This document shows, piece by piece, positions 7,049-13,859 of a stretch of 23,565 nt of DNA. The stretch is from an uncultured Oscillospiraceae bacterium (GTDB lineage: Bacteria; Bacillota; Clostridia; Oscillospirales; Acutalibacteraceae): positions 1-23,565 of the forward strand of contig CABUYS010000008.1 of the NCBI GenBank assembly GCA_902495835.1, in the 5' to 3' direction. The notes beneath the pieces are model-generated. The model saw only the letters and a program-made list of their open reading frames with translations, had not been told where the DNA came from and made no database searches. The first letter of the stretch is position 1. Every line of letters begins with the position of its first letter. A program made the translations under genes and the position numbers.

Positions 7049-7351
7049 ATGTACAAAAATAAAAATACTGATGGAACATTAAATCTATGCGGAAAGATGA
7101 TTGCTGCTCTAAGAAAAAAATTAATTCCTAAAACGTCACAAAGGCAATTGGCTGATATGTTACAGTTGCATGGGTTAGATGTAGATAAGAATGCTATACA
7201 AAAAATAGAACAGGGAAAAAGATTTGTAACCGATATAGAGCTTAATGCTTTAGCCGATGTTTTGAACGTATCAACAGATTACTTGCTGGGAAAAACAAAA
7301 ATTTTGAAATCTTATTCAAGGAGTAATAATATTTTGAAAAATGAAGGATGA
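7049..7351 (+). CDS. XRE-family helix-turn-helix regulator, 100 aa (array member 3)
   Basis: This is a Cro/CI-type HTH protein: KMIAALRKKLIPKTSQRQLA, then AIQKIEQGKRFVTDIELNAL and NVSTDYLLGKTK, followed by a short basic tail. The chosen start is ATG 7049 with ATAGGAG seven to ten bases upstream; an in-frame ATG at 7028 lies inside the downstream operator and is less likely. It is a paralogue of array member 1. Autoregulation through the two 19-base sites at 6962 and 7015 is probable. Confidence 0.87.
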   Translation: MYKNKNTDGTLNLCGKMIAALRKKLIPKTSQRQLADMLQLHGLDVDKNAIQKIEQGKRFVTDIELNALADVLNVSTDYLLGKTKILKSYSRSNNILKNEG

Positions 7352-7372
7352 TGAAAATCTAAAGTGAAATAC

Positions 7373-7405
7373 AAGAGGATTTGAAATACCAATTCCTCTT
7401 TGTTT
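7373..7405 (+). terminator. Terminator after array member 3
   Basis: AAGAGGA (7373-7379) pairs with TCCTCTT (7394-7400) and is followed by TGTTTT. The T-run is short, so termination may be partial. Confidence 0.5.
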
Positions 7406-7440
7406 TAAGTAATTTTGCAAAAAAATATATTGCCTCGTTT

Positions 7441-7458
7441 ATAAAATGATGATTTTAT
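7441..7458. promoter_or_regulatory. Operator-like palindrome before array member 4
   Basis: ATAAAAT (7441-7447), GATG, ATTTTAT (7452-7458) is a perfect inverted repeat between a TTGCCT -35-like element just upstream and the start codon at 7487. Unlike members 2 and 3, I see only one copy. Confidence 0.4.
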
Positions 7459-7486
7459 GTGAAATATAATTTATGAGGTGATTTTA

Positions 7487-7813
7487 ATGGTGTTTGATAA
7501 AGAAAAAATTGGTAAAAAAATAAAAATGGCGAGAAAAGAAAAAGGATTCACTCAAGAATATTTATCAGAACTTATAGGTATAAGCAATAGAACATTAAAC
7601 TTAATGGAAAAAGGCAAATCGGGAATGACCATAGAAACATTGATAAAATTTTGTAATTCACTTGATGTAAGTCCTAATTATATACTTTCTTACACGTCTA
7701 ACAACAAATTAGAGTATAATTTAGAGTGTTTTACTCCAAATCAAAGGTTAATAATAAAAGAATTTTTATCAACTTTTGAAAAATTGTCCGACAATTTATG
7801 CGATAATAGCTAA
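7487..7813 (+). CDS. XRE-family helix-turn-helix regulator, 108 aa (array member 4)
   Basis: The N-terminal HTH (about residues 6-68: IGKKIKMARKEKGFTQEYLS, then ISNRTLNLMEKGKSGMTIET, then SLDVSPNYILS) is followed by a C-terminal segment, FTPNQRLIIKEFLSTFEKL, that looks like a short dimerisation helix. The same architecture is found in the minus-strand regulator at 17991. ATG 7487 was chosen because GAGGTGAT (7475-7482) precedes it; an upstream GTG at 7478 would overlap that site. Confidence 0.87.
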   Translation: MVFDKEKIGKKIKMARKEKGFTQEYLSELIGISNRTLNLMEKGKSGMTIETLIKFCNSLDVSPNYILSYTSNNKLEYNLECFTPNQRLIIKEFLSTFEKLSDNLCDNS

Positions 7814-7865
7814 TCCATGTTTAAAAAACACAAATTTTGAAATAGATTTTACTACGCAAATATAT

Positions 7866-7931
7866 TCTATATAAAATCAATTACTTTAAATACAATGTTT
7901 CCATTTGAATTGATTTTATATGGAATTTTTT
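7866..7931 (+). terminator. Long hairpin after array member 4
   Basis: ATATAAAATCAATT (7869-7882) and AATTGATTTTATAT (7908-7921) are perfect 14-base inverted repeats, extended to 17 pairs with one wobble, and followed by A and six T. The loop is 25 bases. It is a likely terminator that separates member 4 from member 5. Confidence 0.65.
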
Positions 7932-7964
7932 ACGTTAAGACAGGTTTATCCTTACAAAATAACA

Positions 7965-8032
7965 GTGTTATGGGGAATATATCCCCTTAACCGATAAGAT
8001 TATAACCCCCATAATATGACTTGTCAAGGGGG
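7965..8032 (+). promoter_or_regulatory. Leader with competing hairpins before array member 5
   Basis: GGGGA (7972-7976) can pair with TCCCC (7982-7986). CCCCC (8006-8010) can pair with GGGGG (8028-8032), which is part of the ribosome binding site of the gene at 8040. Alternatively TTATGGGG (7968-7975) pairs with CCCCATAA (8007-8014), extendable with wobbles to 11 pairs, which would free the ribosome binding site. A small palindrome TGACTTGTCA (8017-8026) sits in the loop. These could be RNA switches or protein operators; no known riboswitch is recognised. Confidence 0.4.
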
Positions 8033-8039
8033 CTGAGTT

Positions 8040-8243
8040 GTGATAATTTTTGATAAACTATGGATATTAATTGAAGAAAAGGGTATATCTACATATAAAT
8101 TAAGAGAAGCCTGTGGAATTGACAGCAAAACCATAAGGCGATTAAAAGCAAATGATAATACCGAGACTAAAACACTTAATAAACTTTGTTCAATTTTAGA
8201 CTGTAAACTTGAAGATATTGCTCAATACGTACCGGATAAATAG
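8040..8243 (+). CDS. Small Cro/CI-type HTH regulator, 67 aa (array member 5)
   Basis: This is a minimal HTH domain of the short phage Cro/YozG-like type: LWILIEEKGISTYKLREACG, then IDSKTIRRLKAND and KLCSILDCKLEDIAQYVP. It starts at GTG 8040 behind an AAGGGGGC ribosome binding site that can be buried in a hairpin (see leader). The closest relative in the window by architecture is the 80-residue regulator at 17405. A strong terminator follows, and the convergent holin gene begins its stop codon inside it. Confidence 0.85.
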   Translation: MIIFDKLWILIEEKGISTYKLREACGIDSKTIRRLKANDNTETKTLNKLCSILDCKLEDIAQYVPDK

Positions 8244-8265
8244 TAATATTGTGATTAGTTAAATT

Positions 8266-8294
8266 AAGCCCACTAATTAAATTAGTGGGCTTTT
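8266..8294. terminator. Terminator between regulator array and holin
   Basis: AAGCCCACTAAT (8266-8277) and ATTAGTGGGCTT (8281-8292) form a perfect 12-base stem followed by T on the plus strand. On the minus strand the T-run is poorer, so it mainly ends the array; it may also serve the holin transcript. Confidence 0.75.
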
Positions 8295-8574
8295 ATTTTG
8301 TGTTTGTGACCATTTTTAAAACGTCATAAATGTAATTACTACCTCTTGATATTAATAGTCCTGTCAGTATATTTCCAACATAGGGAACAGTTGATTTTAA
8401 ATTGAAACATTCAGGCAAATCCAACTTATAAATAACAGCTATTGCTATCCCCAGAATTATGCTAAAAACCATGCTAATTGAAAGACATTCATAAACAAAA
8501 AATTCTTTAAAGTATGTAATCAAACTTTCTATAATCACCGAAAGGCTCATTATTTTAATCATATTGTCATTCAT
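8293..8574 (-). CDS. Phage holin, 93 aa
   Basis: Holins form membrane holes that release the endolysin at lysis. The protein has hydrophobic segments at about residues 7-17, 30-48 and 66-76, a size typical of phage holins, and the C-terminal pattern GNILTGLLISRGSNYIYDVL common in clostridial phage holins. It starts at ATG 8574 behind AAAGGTGG and lies 13 bases after the endolysin stop, the normal lysis-cassette arrangement. It appears intact. Confidence 0.82.
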   Translation of the reverse strand: MNDNMIKIMSLSVIIESLITYFKEFFVYECLSISMVFSIILGIAIAVIYKLDLPECFNLKSTVPYVGNILTGLLISRGSNYIYDVLKMVTNTK

Positions 8575-8587
8575 TTTAAAACCACCT

Positions 8588-9423
8588 TTACTTTGGAATT
8601 TTTAAGATTTGTCCTACATAAATGGTGTCTTTTGTAAGATTATTTAACTTCTTTATTTCTTTGTACTTTGTACCGCTTCCTAAAAATATTTTCGATAGGG
8701 TCCATAAAGTATCGCCTTTTTTAACTGTATAGGTAAAGTAATTTGTATCATTCGCAAAGCCATTTAAACCCTTGTTTTTAATTATTTTAGGGTAATTTTT
8801 GTATGATAAATTCATATCTACATCTCCGTTAATTCCGTAAACGCAGCCTTTGTTTGAAAATTGCCATAAACCGCATGAATACGAGGGCTTGTCTTTATTC
8901 CAATCAGCGAGCCATAAATCATATTTTGTAAGTAATTCGTCTTTGAAAAGATAGTTTTCAAGCCAGTTTACGTTTGTATAGATTGCGACATAATATCCGT
9001 GCTGCTCAATTGTGTCGCAAAATGCTTTACAAATATCTGTAAGTATGCGTTTACCCAAATTTTTCATAGATTTATCCTCTATGTCAAACGCTACCGGATA
9101 TTCAAGGCTGTACCCTTTTATATTTTCTAAACAGAAATTTGCTTCATTTATGGCATCTTGTACGTCTACAGCATAAGAGTAGTGGTACACACCGCAATGT
9201 ATACCACTGTCAAGAGCATTTTTTATATTAGTATGAAAATTTTTATCTACTTGATTAGGGTTGTTTCTTCCGTAACCTTCTCTAATCATAGCAAATTCTA
9301 TGCCTGTGCCACTTTCGCTTCGCTCAAATGGTGCCCCCATTCGGGCTGACGACTTCGTCGCCCCTTCAACTTTTTCCAATCAATTTCTTCGTTCCATTTA
9401 CTAACATCTATTCCTTTTGCCAT
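8588..9423 (-). pseudogene. Phage endolysin: GH25 muramidase with LysM, frameshifted near the N-terminus
   Basis: GH25 lysozymes cleave the glycan strand of peptidoglycan. The true start is ATG 9423, behind GGAGGT (9431-9436), and reads MAKGIDVSKWNEEIDWKK, which carries the first conserved Asp. After an A-run (T-run at 9371-9375 on the plus strand) the frame is wrong and ends at a TAG. The rest of the enzyme continues in the -1 frame: FAMIREGYG, GVYHYSYA, the catalytic AFDIED, DLWLADW, then a LysM domain (YTVKKGDTLWTLSKIF to the end). One extra A, or a -1 ribosomal slip, restores 278 residues. Between the first beta-strand and FAMIREGYG lies an 18-codon GC-rich insert (9308-9361) not expected in the family. 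Confidence 0.85.
9308..9361 (-). repeat. 54-base GC-rich structured insert in the endolysin gene
   Basis: By my count 33 of 54 bases are G or C in an otherwise AT-rich gene. On the coding strand it folds into consecutive hairpins: GGGCGACG with CGTCAGCCC (one bulge), and CGAATGG with CCATTTG, then a small GC-GAA-GC turn. Read in the downstream frame it adds 18 residues (ATKSSARMGAPFERSESG) between IDWKK/VEG and TGIEFAM. It resembles a palindromic element inserted in-frame into a coding gene; its origin is unknown. Confidence 0.6.
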
Positions 9424-9441
9424 ACTTTTTACCTCCGTTTT

Positions 9442-10033
9442 TTAATTCAATCTAACACATAGTGCTATTTGTCTTATATAGTCATTTCTACCGTCTGTGT
9501 TGTTCATCACTTGTGTGCCAACATGGTTTTTATCACCTAAAGTAATTGCATTATTTGAAATTACATTTAAATGATGCATTGTTGATTCATTAGCTTTATA
9601 TCCAACTGAAACTAAGTATCGTGTAGGGTCGCCAATATCTATTGCCATGTGAAATATGAGAATAGAACCCATATTTGCAAATACTCCTGTACCCCGACAT
9701 TACAACATAAAAATTTCCAATAGTGGTGTTTGATATTCTTTCGGCATTAAACCGTAAAATGCTTGTTCCGTCACCATAAAATTTTTCAATACTTTTCTCA
9801 ACCAATGCTCCTAGTATTGCGGGAGTTAAGTTTACAATGTTTTGATACGAATTTACATTTTGACCATTGCATTGTATTCCTTGTAGTGCACTATCTAACT
9901 TTTCTTTGTAATAGTTTGTAAAATCATTTGAAGATAGCATTTTGCCTTCTTGTTTATCTACCTTTTTACTGTCTTGACTATCCACATATTGCTTATTAAT
10001 TCCATTTGCTCTGATTATAAACGCATTACCCAT
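9442..10033 (-). pseudogene. Phage tail appendage protein with frameshift
   Basis: The start MGNAFIIRANGINKQYVDSQ and the KVDKQEGKMLSSNDF segment match two neighbouring tail genes (10898 and 11873), which marks it as a tail-fibre or baseplate appendage protein. The frame runs to GNFYVVMSG, then an extra G in a run of four (9692-9695) shifts it. Removing one G gives SGTGVFANMGSILIFHMAID and continues to the end at 9442, about 197 residues in total. ATG 10033 follows AAGGTGA. Product and receptor are not known. The lesion may be real decay or a homopolymer sequencing error. Confidence 0.7.
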
Positions 10034-10036
10034 AAG

Positions 10037-10276
10037 TCACCTTGATTCCGGATTTATTACAACTGTTGGAGTATTGCCCCAGACTGTCATAACTGCCGAT
10101 AGATAAGGTTCTGCTAATTCTTCATTTATTTCTTCTCGTCCGTCCTCGCTATTGACATATGCTCTCCTGTGAATGTCTCCGACAAAATATTTGACACCAT
10201 CTTCTTCAATATATTTTCTTGTTGCTACGCTCACGGAATTTTTATTTAATTCATCAAGCGATATTAATTCTTGCAT
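10037..10276 (-). CDS. Small phage tail-module protein, 79 aa
   Basis: A small hydrophilic protein encoded between two tail appendage genes. It begins MQELISLDELNKNSVSV and has a short YFVGDIHRRAYVN stretch. ATG 10276 has GGAG ten bases upstream; an ATG at 10312 lacks a site and overlaps the preceding gene. Only three bases separate its stop from the next start, so it is translated in the tail operon. I do not recognise a domain; a chaperone or structural accessory role is possible. Confidence 0.6.
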   Translation of the reverse strand: MQELISLDELNKNSVSVATRKYIEEDGVKYFVGDIHRRAYVNSEDGREEINEELAEPYLSAVMTVWGNTPTVVINPESR

Positions 10277-10293
10277 TTTTTGTATCTCCTTTT

Positions 10294-10884
10294 TTAAGTT
10301 TTGATATAGCAACCGCTATAACCAATGTATTGACCTGACCCTGTTTTCCAGGTGGTAGCTGACGCACCGGAGTGTCCTCTTATTTCTATTCTTGTTGTTC
10401 CTTGTACTACAAAACCTCGAGGATCACTGTCACCCGATTGTGTAGCGTTATATTCTTCAACTAACGACAAACCATATTTATCACTACCTGCCGCACACGC
10501 ATAGGGTAATCCTTTTATGCAAGCGTAATTACTTCCGGCACTCTTTATGGTTATATTCATGTGACAAGCAATGAAAACTAAATTTCCAATGCGATAGTAA
10601 ACTCCGTGCCTATATCCATAAGACACGGTCGGTGCAGTTGAACCGGTTGAAGCTATAGTAGGTGTCCATGAGCCTTTTTCATAAAAATTAGAAGTCCCTG
10701 TGCCACCTCTCGACTGTGCTAAAACGCCTGATGTTAAATCGGAAATTGCGTGAGTATGTTGTAATAATGAAAAGCTATCAGTACAAGCCTTTTGCGACAT
10801 AACATCTACAGCAGAATTTCCTGTAGCTTGAACAATATCAGCACCACAAGTTTTTAAAACCCTTGATATTAAAGCGTCGCTCAT
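10294..10884 (-). CDS. Phage tail fibre-like protein, 196 aa
   Basis: The N-terminal third (MSDALISRVLKTCGADIVQA) resembles trimerising tail-fibre stalks. The segment LTSGVLAQSRGGTGTSNF carries the RGGTG-type motif common in phage tail fibres. The C-terminal 120 residues are Gly/Ser/Thr-rich beta-type sequence (GSWTPTIASTGSTAPTVSYG, VYYRIGNLVFIACHMNI) typical of receptor-binding heads. Start ATG 10884 follows AGGTGAT; the frame extends upstream without a good site. Host-receptor binding at the tail tip is inferred. Confidence 0.7.
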   Translation of the reverse strand: MSDALISRVLKTCGADIVQATGNSAVDVMSQKACTDSFSLLQHTHAISDLTSGVLAQSRGGTGTSNFYEKGSWTPTIASTGSTAPTVSYGYRHGVYYRIGNLVFIACHMNITIKSAGSNYACIKGLPYACAAGSDKYGLSLVEEYNATQSGDSDPRGFVVQGTTRIEIRGHSGASATTWKTGSGQYIGYSGCYIKT

Positions 10885-10897
10885 AAAATCACCTGTC

Positions 10898-11860
10898 TTA
10901 TCTAACACAAATTATCTGTATTGGTATTTCAGTAGTAGGTGAGGAATCATAGCAATAAATCTTTATTTTGCCTAAAGACGTGGTGATTCTTGAAACACAA
11001 GACCATGCTTCAATTTGAGACCTTGCAGTAGAAATATCATCACTTAAAACTAAATCAATAGTTGGCGTGTCTGCTTCTAAAATTCCTTCTAGTGTGATTT
11101 CTTGAGTGTACTCGTTGTTTTCTCCTTGTACCCATGAAGTACCGATTGTAGCGGTAAATTTTTTAAATTCTGCTTTAGTATTCAATCCGTCAACCAAGGC
11201 TTTTGTGCTTGCATAAGTTTCGCTTGAGCTTGCAGTAAAACTGTCTGATTTATTTGATTTTGTTTCATAGGTTTCGCTAATATCAGGAATATCTTGACTT
11301 GTCAAATCTTCTCCCGAAGTTACTAAACCTTTTGAATCGTATGTAATTTTACATTTGGTTGCTCCGGTTATTGCTGTATTAGATTGTACTGCTCCGACAT
11401 CTTCATGATTTAAAACTACAGTTCCTGTTTTCCCGTTTACGGATTGAACTAGATCTGTTGGTGTAGCAAGCTCTACCCAGTTTAAAATTTCTGTTGCAGG
11501 TTCTTTTTGAAGTATGTACGTTTTGCTTTCGTCTGTGCGAATACAAATATCGCCTTTTTGAACCTCAAGTTTAAGCATCGCCTCTTCGTTATCAACAGAA
11601 AATGTGTCTGTAATAGCTATCTGGGGAATAATTGAAGTATCAAGTTTACCACTTGAATTTATAATCGGAACATTGCCTTCGCTTGTTCCTGTATTACACT
11701 TTGAAGCTGTTCCTAGACTGTCTACAGCTTCTTTTGCTGTGTTATCATAGTCGTTTGTCGATAATCCTTTACCTTCAACTTTATCTACTTTCAAATTTAA
11801 ATTTGCGTCCACATAACCTTTCGTTACATTTCCTGCTCTTACTATTATTGCTTCACTCAT
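10898..11860 (-). CDS. Phage tail appendage protein with shared KVDK-EGK module, 320 aa
   Basis: The N-terminus (MSEAIIVRAGNVTKGYVDAN, then LKVDKVEGKGLSTNDYDNT) carries the module repeated in the genes at 9442 and 11873. A middle part (GDICIRTDESKTYILQKEP, then LVQSVNGKTGTVVLNHEDV) is of the kind found in phage baseplate and tail-fibre proteins, where SVNGKTGxVxL motifs mark collagen- or fibre-like segments. The end is a predicted beta-rich binding region. A strong TAGGAGG ribosome binding site precedes ATG 11860. No lesion is visible. The ligand is not known. Confidence 0.75.
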   Translation of the reverse strand: MSEAIIVRAGNVTKGYVDANLNLKVDKVEGKGLSTNDYDNTAKEAVDSLGTASKCNTGTSEGNVPIINSSGKLDTSIIPQIAITDTFSVDNEEAMLKLEVQKGDICIRTDESKTYILQKEPATEILNWVELATPTDLVQSVNGKTGTVVLNHEDVGAVQSNTAITGATKCKITYDSKGLVTSGEDLTSQDIPDISETYETKSNKSDSFTASSSETYASTKALVDGLNTKAEFKKFTATIGTSWVQGENNEYTQEITLEGILEADTPTIDLVLSDDISTARSQIEAWSCVSRITTSLGKIKIYCYDSSPTTEIPIQIICVR

Positions 11861-11872
11861 TTATTTTTCCTC

Positions 11873-12334
11873 CTAGATTTTAATTTTGATATTTAAGGAA
11901 ATACTCGGGATTTTTCCTTTAAAGTATGTTGTTATGCTACCGTCATTGATTTCAATTTTTGTAACCTTGTTCCAGTATTCAAGCTCCATTTGAGATGTGT
12001 TTTCATCCTCGCTCAAAACTATATTCGCAATAACGGAATCGGTTGATTTTACAGTTTCAAAGTCAATTGTTTGAGTATAAATATTTTCATTAAAAAATTC
12101 CCACTTATTAGGATAAAGTGAGAATGTGAAAATAGTATTTAATTTTCTTAGTTTTTCTTGTTCTTCATCTGTAAAATCATTGCTTGATAAATCTTTACCC
12201 TCGATTTTATCTACTTTTTTATCTAGTGCCGATATCAAATCTTCTTGACTTGAAATTTCACCTTGTATATCACCCCAATTCGTTTTTGATGAACCCGAAA
12301 CAAATCCACCATAAATGTTGCAATCTCCAGACAT
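11873..12334 (-). CDS. Phage tail appendage protein, 153 aa
   Basis: This shorter relative of its downstream neighbour opens with MSGDCNIYGGFVSGSSKTNW. It has the shared KVDKIEGKDLSSNDFTDEE module at about residues 40-58 and ends in a beta-rich stretch with a C-terminal LNIKIKI. ATG 12334 is supported by GAGGTGG; a GTG nine bases upstream would sit in that site. Likely a baseplate or fibre-anchoring protein. Confidence 0.7.
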   Translation of the reverse strand: MSGDCNIYGGFVSGSSKTNWGDIQGEISSQEDLISALDKKVDKIEGKDLSSNDFTDEEQEKLRKLNTIFTFSLYPNKWEFFNENIYTQTIDFETVKSTDSVIANIVLSEDENTSQMELEYWNKVTKIEINDGSITTYFKGKIPSISLNIKIKI

Positions 12335-12351
12335 TAAAACCACCTCTATTC

Positions 12352-12642
12352 CTAGTAAACATATGTTATTGTAACAATGGTGTCTTGACTAAATATAAGT
12401 TCGGTTATATCAACCATTCCATAGCCAATTTCAAAATCGTTTGACGGCATTAAAAAATCAGCTTCATTGAGCTGAAATGTTGTTCCTGCTGGTGCTACAA
12501 TAGCTATCTTTTTAATTATTAACGCAGATGTTTTCAGAAATGAATTGGTGTGTTTTTTCAGTTCGTTTTCTCTGAAAATCGGAATTAGATTAACTCCGGC
12601 TTTAGCTGTACCAGAAAAGCTTCCAATTGTACATTTAGGCAA
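12352..12642 (-). CDS. Small phage tail-module protein, 96 aa
   Basis: A conserved-looking small protein in the tail operon, starting at TTG 12642 behind AAGGTGGTGAT. It reads PKCTIGSFSGTAKAGVNLIP, then VAPAGTTFQLNEADFLMP, and ends with a beta strand (IVTITYVY). It has no signal peptide or membrane segment. The operon position suggests a baseplate or tail-tip component. I do not recognise the family. Confidence 0.55.
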   Translation of the reverse strand: MPKCTIGSFSGTAKAGVNLIPIFRENELKKHTNSFLKTSALIIKKIAIVAPAGTTFQLNEADFLMPSNDFEIGYGMVDITELIFSQDTIVTITYVY

Positions 12643-12658
12643 TTTATATCACCACCTT

Positions 12659-13171
12659 TCAAACTTGACCTCGTTTCCAACTTGAATTAGCATTAACGTG
12701 CGAAATTGTCGGTTTCCACGAACCATTGATATTTACTTTAGCCGTACCGCCAATCGTCATAGTTTTCCAAAGAGAAGCACCGCCAATATGTGTACCACCT
12801 GAAAATGTTGCAAGATAATATTTAACATTTACAGTTTGCCCCGGGGAATAATTTCCTAGCTGACTATAAGCATTTAAAATTTCACTATTTGAAATTGTGA
12901 TTGTAGATCCACTTGTGTAGTTTTCACGAGCTACCCAAGTGTTTCCGTCATTGATTAAATCTATATACAGGTTATGTGTGTATGAAGATTTAAAAGGTGT
13001 AAACCATGCCGAAGTTGTACCTTCCAAAGTAAAATCATTTGCTCCGTCAAAATTGGTAGCTTTATTTACATCAATGTTATCTAAAGTGCAAGATGATGAG
13101 CCATTTCCACCGATTGGGGTATCTCCGGCAATAAGCTCAATTTCTTGTAATTTTGTAACATATGAATCCAA
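12659..13171 (-). CDS. Phage tail protein, 170 aa
   Basis: The N-terminus (MDSYVTKLQEIELIAGDTPI) is followed by a beta-type region (FDGANDFTLEGTTSAWFTPF, then NLYIDLINDG) and a C-terminal NINGSWKPTISHVNANSSWK. The VNGSWK-type ending is common in phage tail proteins. Start TTG 13171 is supported by GAGGTGAT. It is the first intact gene after the toxin-antitoxin insertion; a promoter between it and that cassette was not found on the minus strand. Confidence 0.6.
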   Translation of the reverse strand: MDSYVTKLQEIELIAGDTPIGGNGSSSCTLDNIDVNKATNFDGANDFTLEGTTSAWFTPFKSSYTHNLYIDLINDGNTWVARENYTSGSTITISNSEILNAYSQLGNYSPGQTVNVKYYLATFSGGTHIGGASLWKTMTIGGTAKVNINGSWKPTISHVNANSSWKRGQV

Positions 13172-13231
13172 TCAATCACCTCTTTCTGTGTATTTTTCGT
13201 ATTAAAAAAGCAATAATATAATTACAGTGTG

Positions 13232-13303
13232 TTGATAAAGTTATACTTTTATATGTATAATATAATTACAAATGTTGACAAAATATATTTTTATGTATAT
13301 AAT
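13232..13303 (+). promoter_or_regulatory. Duplicated promoter of the RelB/YoeB cassette
   Basis: Two sigma-A promoters stand in tandem: TTGATA - 18 - TATAAT (13232-13261) and a perfect TTGACA - 17 - TATAAT (13275-13303). Each is followed or preceded by an ATAATxTAATTxxA block that recurs three times (about 13213, 13258, 13300), so the unit seems to have arisen by duplication. The repeated block is the likely antitoxin operator. Confidence 0.7.
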
Positions 13304-13325
13304 GTAATTGAAGGAGATGATGTAA

Positions 13326-13598
13326 ATGTCAATGTCAACAGTAAATATTCGTATAGACGAAGATCTAAAAAATAAGTCAGAGATGATTTTTGAAGATATG
13401 GGTCTTAATATGACAACCGCATTTAAAATTTTTCTAAAGGAAGTTATAAGAAGTCACTCGATACCTTTCAAGATAACATCAGACTTGTTCTATTCTGAAT
13501 CCAACCAAAAAGCTATCCAAAAATCTATAAGCCAGTTTGAAAATGGCGAAGTGGTTGTGAAAACCATGGATGAGCTGAGGAAAATGGAAAATGAGTAA
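13326..13598 (+). CDS. Type II antitoxin, RelB/DinJ family, 90 aa
   Basis: The protein has the N-terminal ribbon-helix-helix pattern (STVNIRIDEDLKNKSEMIFE, then GLNMTTAFKIFLKEV) and the C-terminal toxin-wrapping tail (FENGEVVVKTMDELRKME) of RelB/DinJ antitoxins, which neutralise a partner RNase and repress their own promoter. ATG 13326 follows AAGGAGATGATG; ATG 13332 is possible. Its stop overlaps the toxin start by eight bases, which couples translation. The cassette is transcribed against the surrounding tail genes and sits between two of them, so it is a later insertion. Confidence 0.88.
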   Translation: MSMSTVNIRIDEDLKNKSEMIFEDMGLNMTTAFKIFLKEVIRSHSIPFKITSDLFYSESNQKAIQKSISQFENGEVVVKTMDELRKMENE

Positions 13599-13859
13599 GA
13601 CGCTTACATTTAGTAAACAGGCGTGGGAAGAATATATCTATTGGCAAATTCAAGATAAAAAACTCTCAAAAAAATAAATAATTTACTTGAAGCGTTGCAA
13701 AGAGATAATAAGGAAATAATCGGAAAAGCAGAAAGATTAGTGGGTAATTTATCAGGACATTGCAGTATTAGAATAAATAGCAAAGACAGATTAGTATATA
13801 AAATTAATAATCAAACTATTGAAATAAAACAATGTAAAGGTCATTACGATGATAAGTAA
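13591..13859 (+). pseudogene. YoeB/Txe-type mRNA interferase, frameshifted in an A-run
   Basis: YoeB toxins cut mRNA at the ribosomal A-site. The start (MSKTLTFSKQAWEEYIYWQI) and the rest (INNLLEALQRDNKEIIGKAE, then NLSGHCSIRINSKDRLVYKI and KGHYDDK) match the family, including the Glu, Arg and the C-terminal His-Tyr used for cleavage. The frame breaks at a run of seven A (13668-13674): adding one A gives KKLSKKINNLLEAL and a continuous 89-residue toxin. As read, only 28 residues are made. It is either inactivated by deletion, rescued by slippage at the A-run, or a sequencing error. The antitoxin upstream is intact. Confidence 0.85.
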
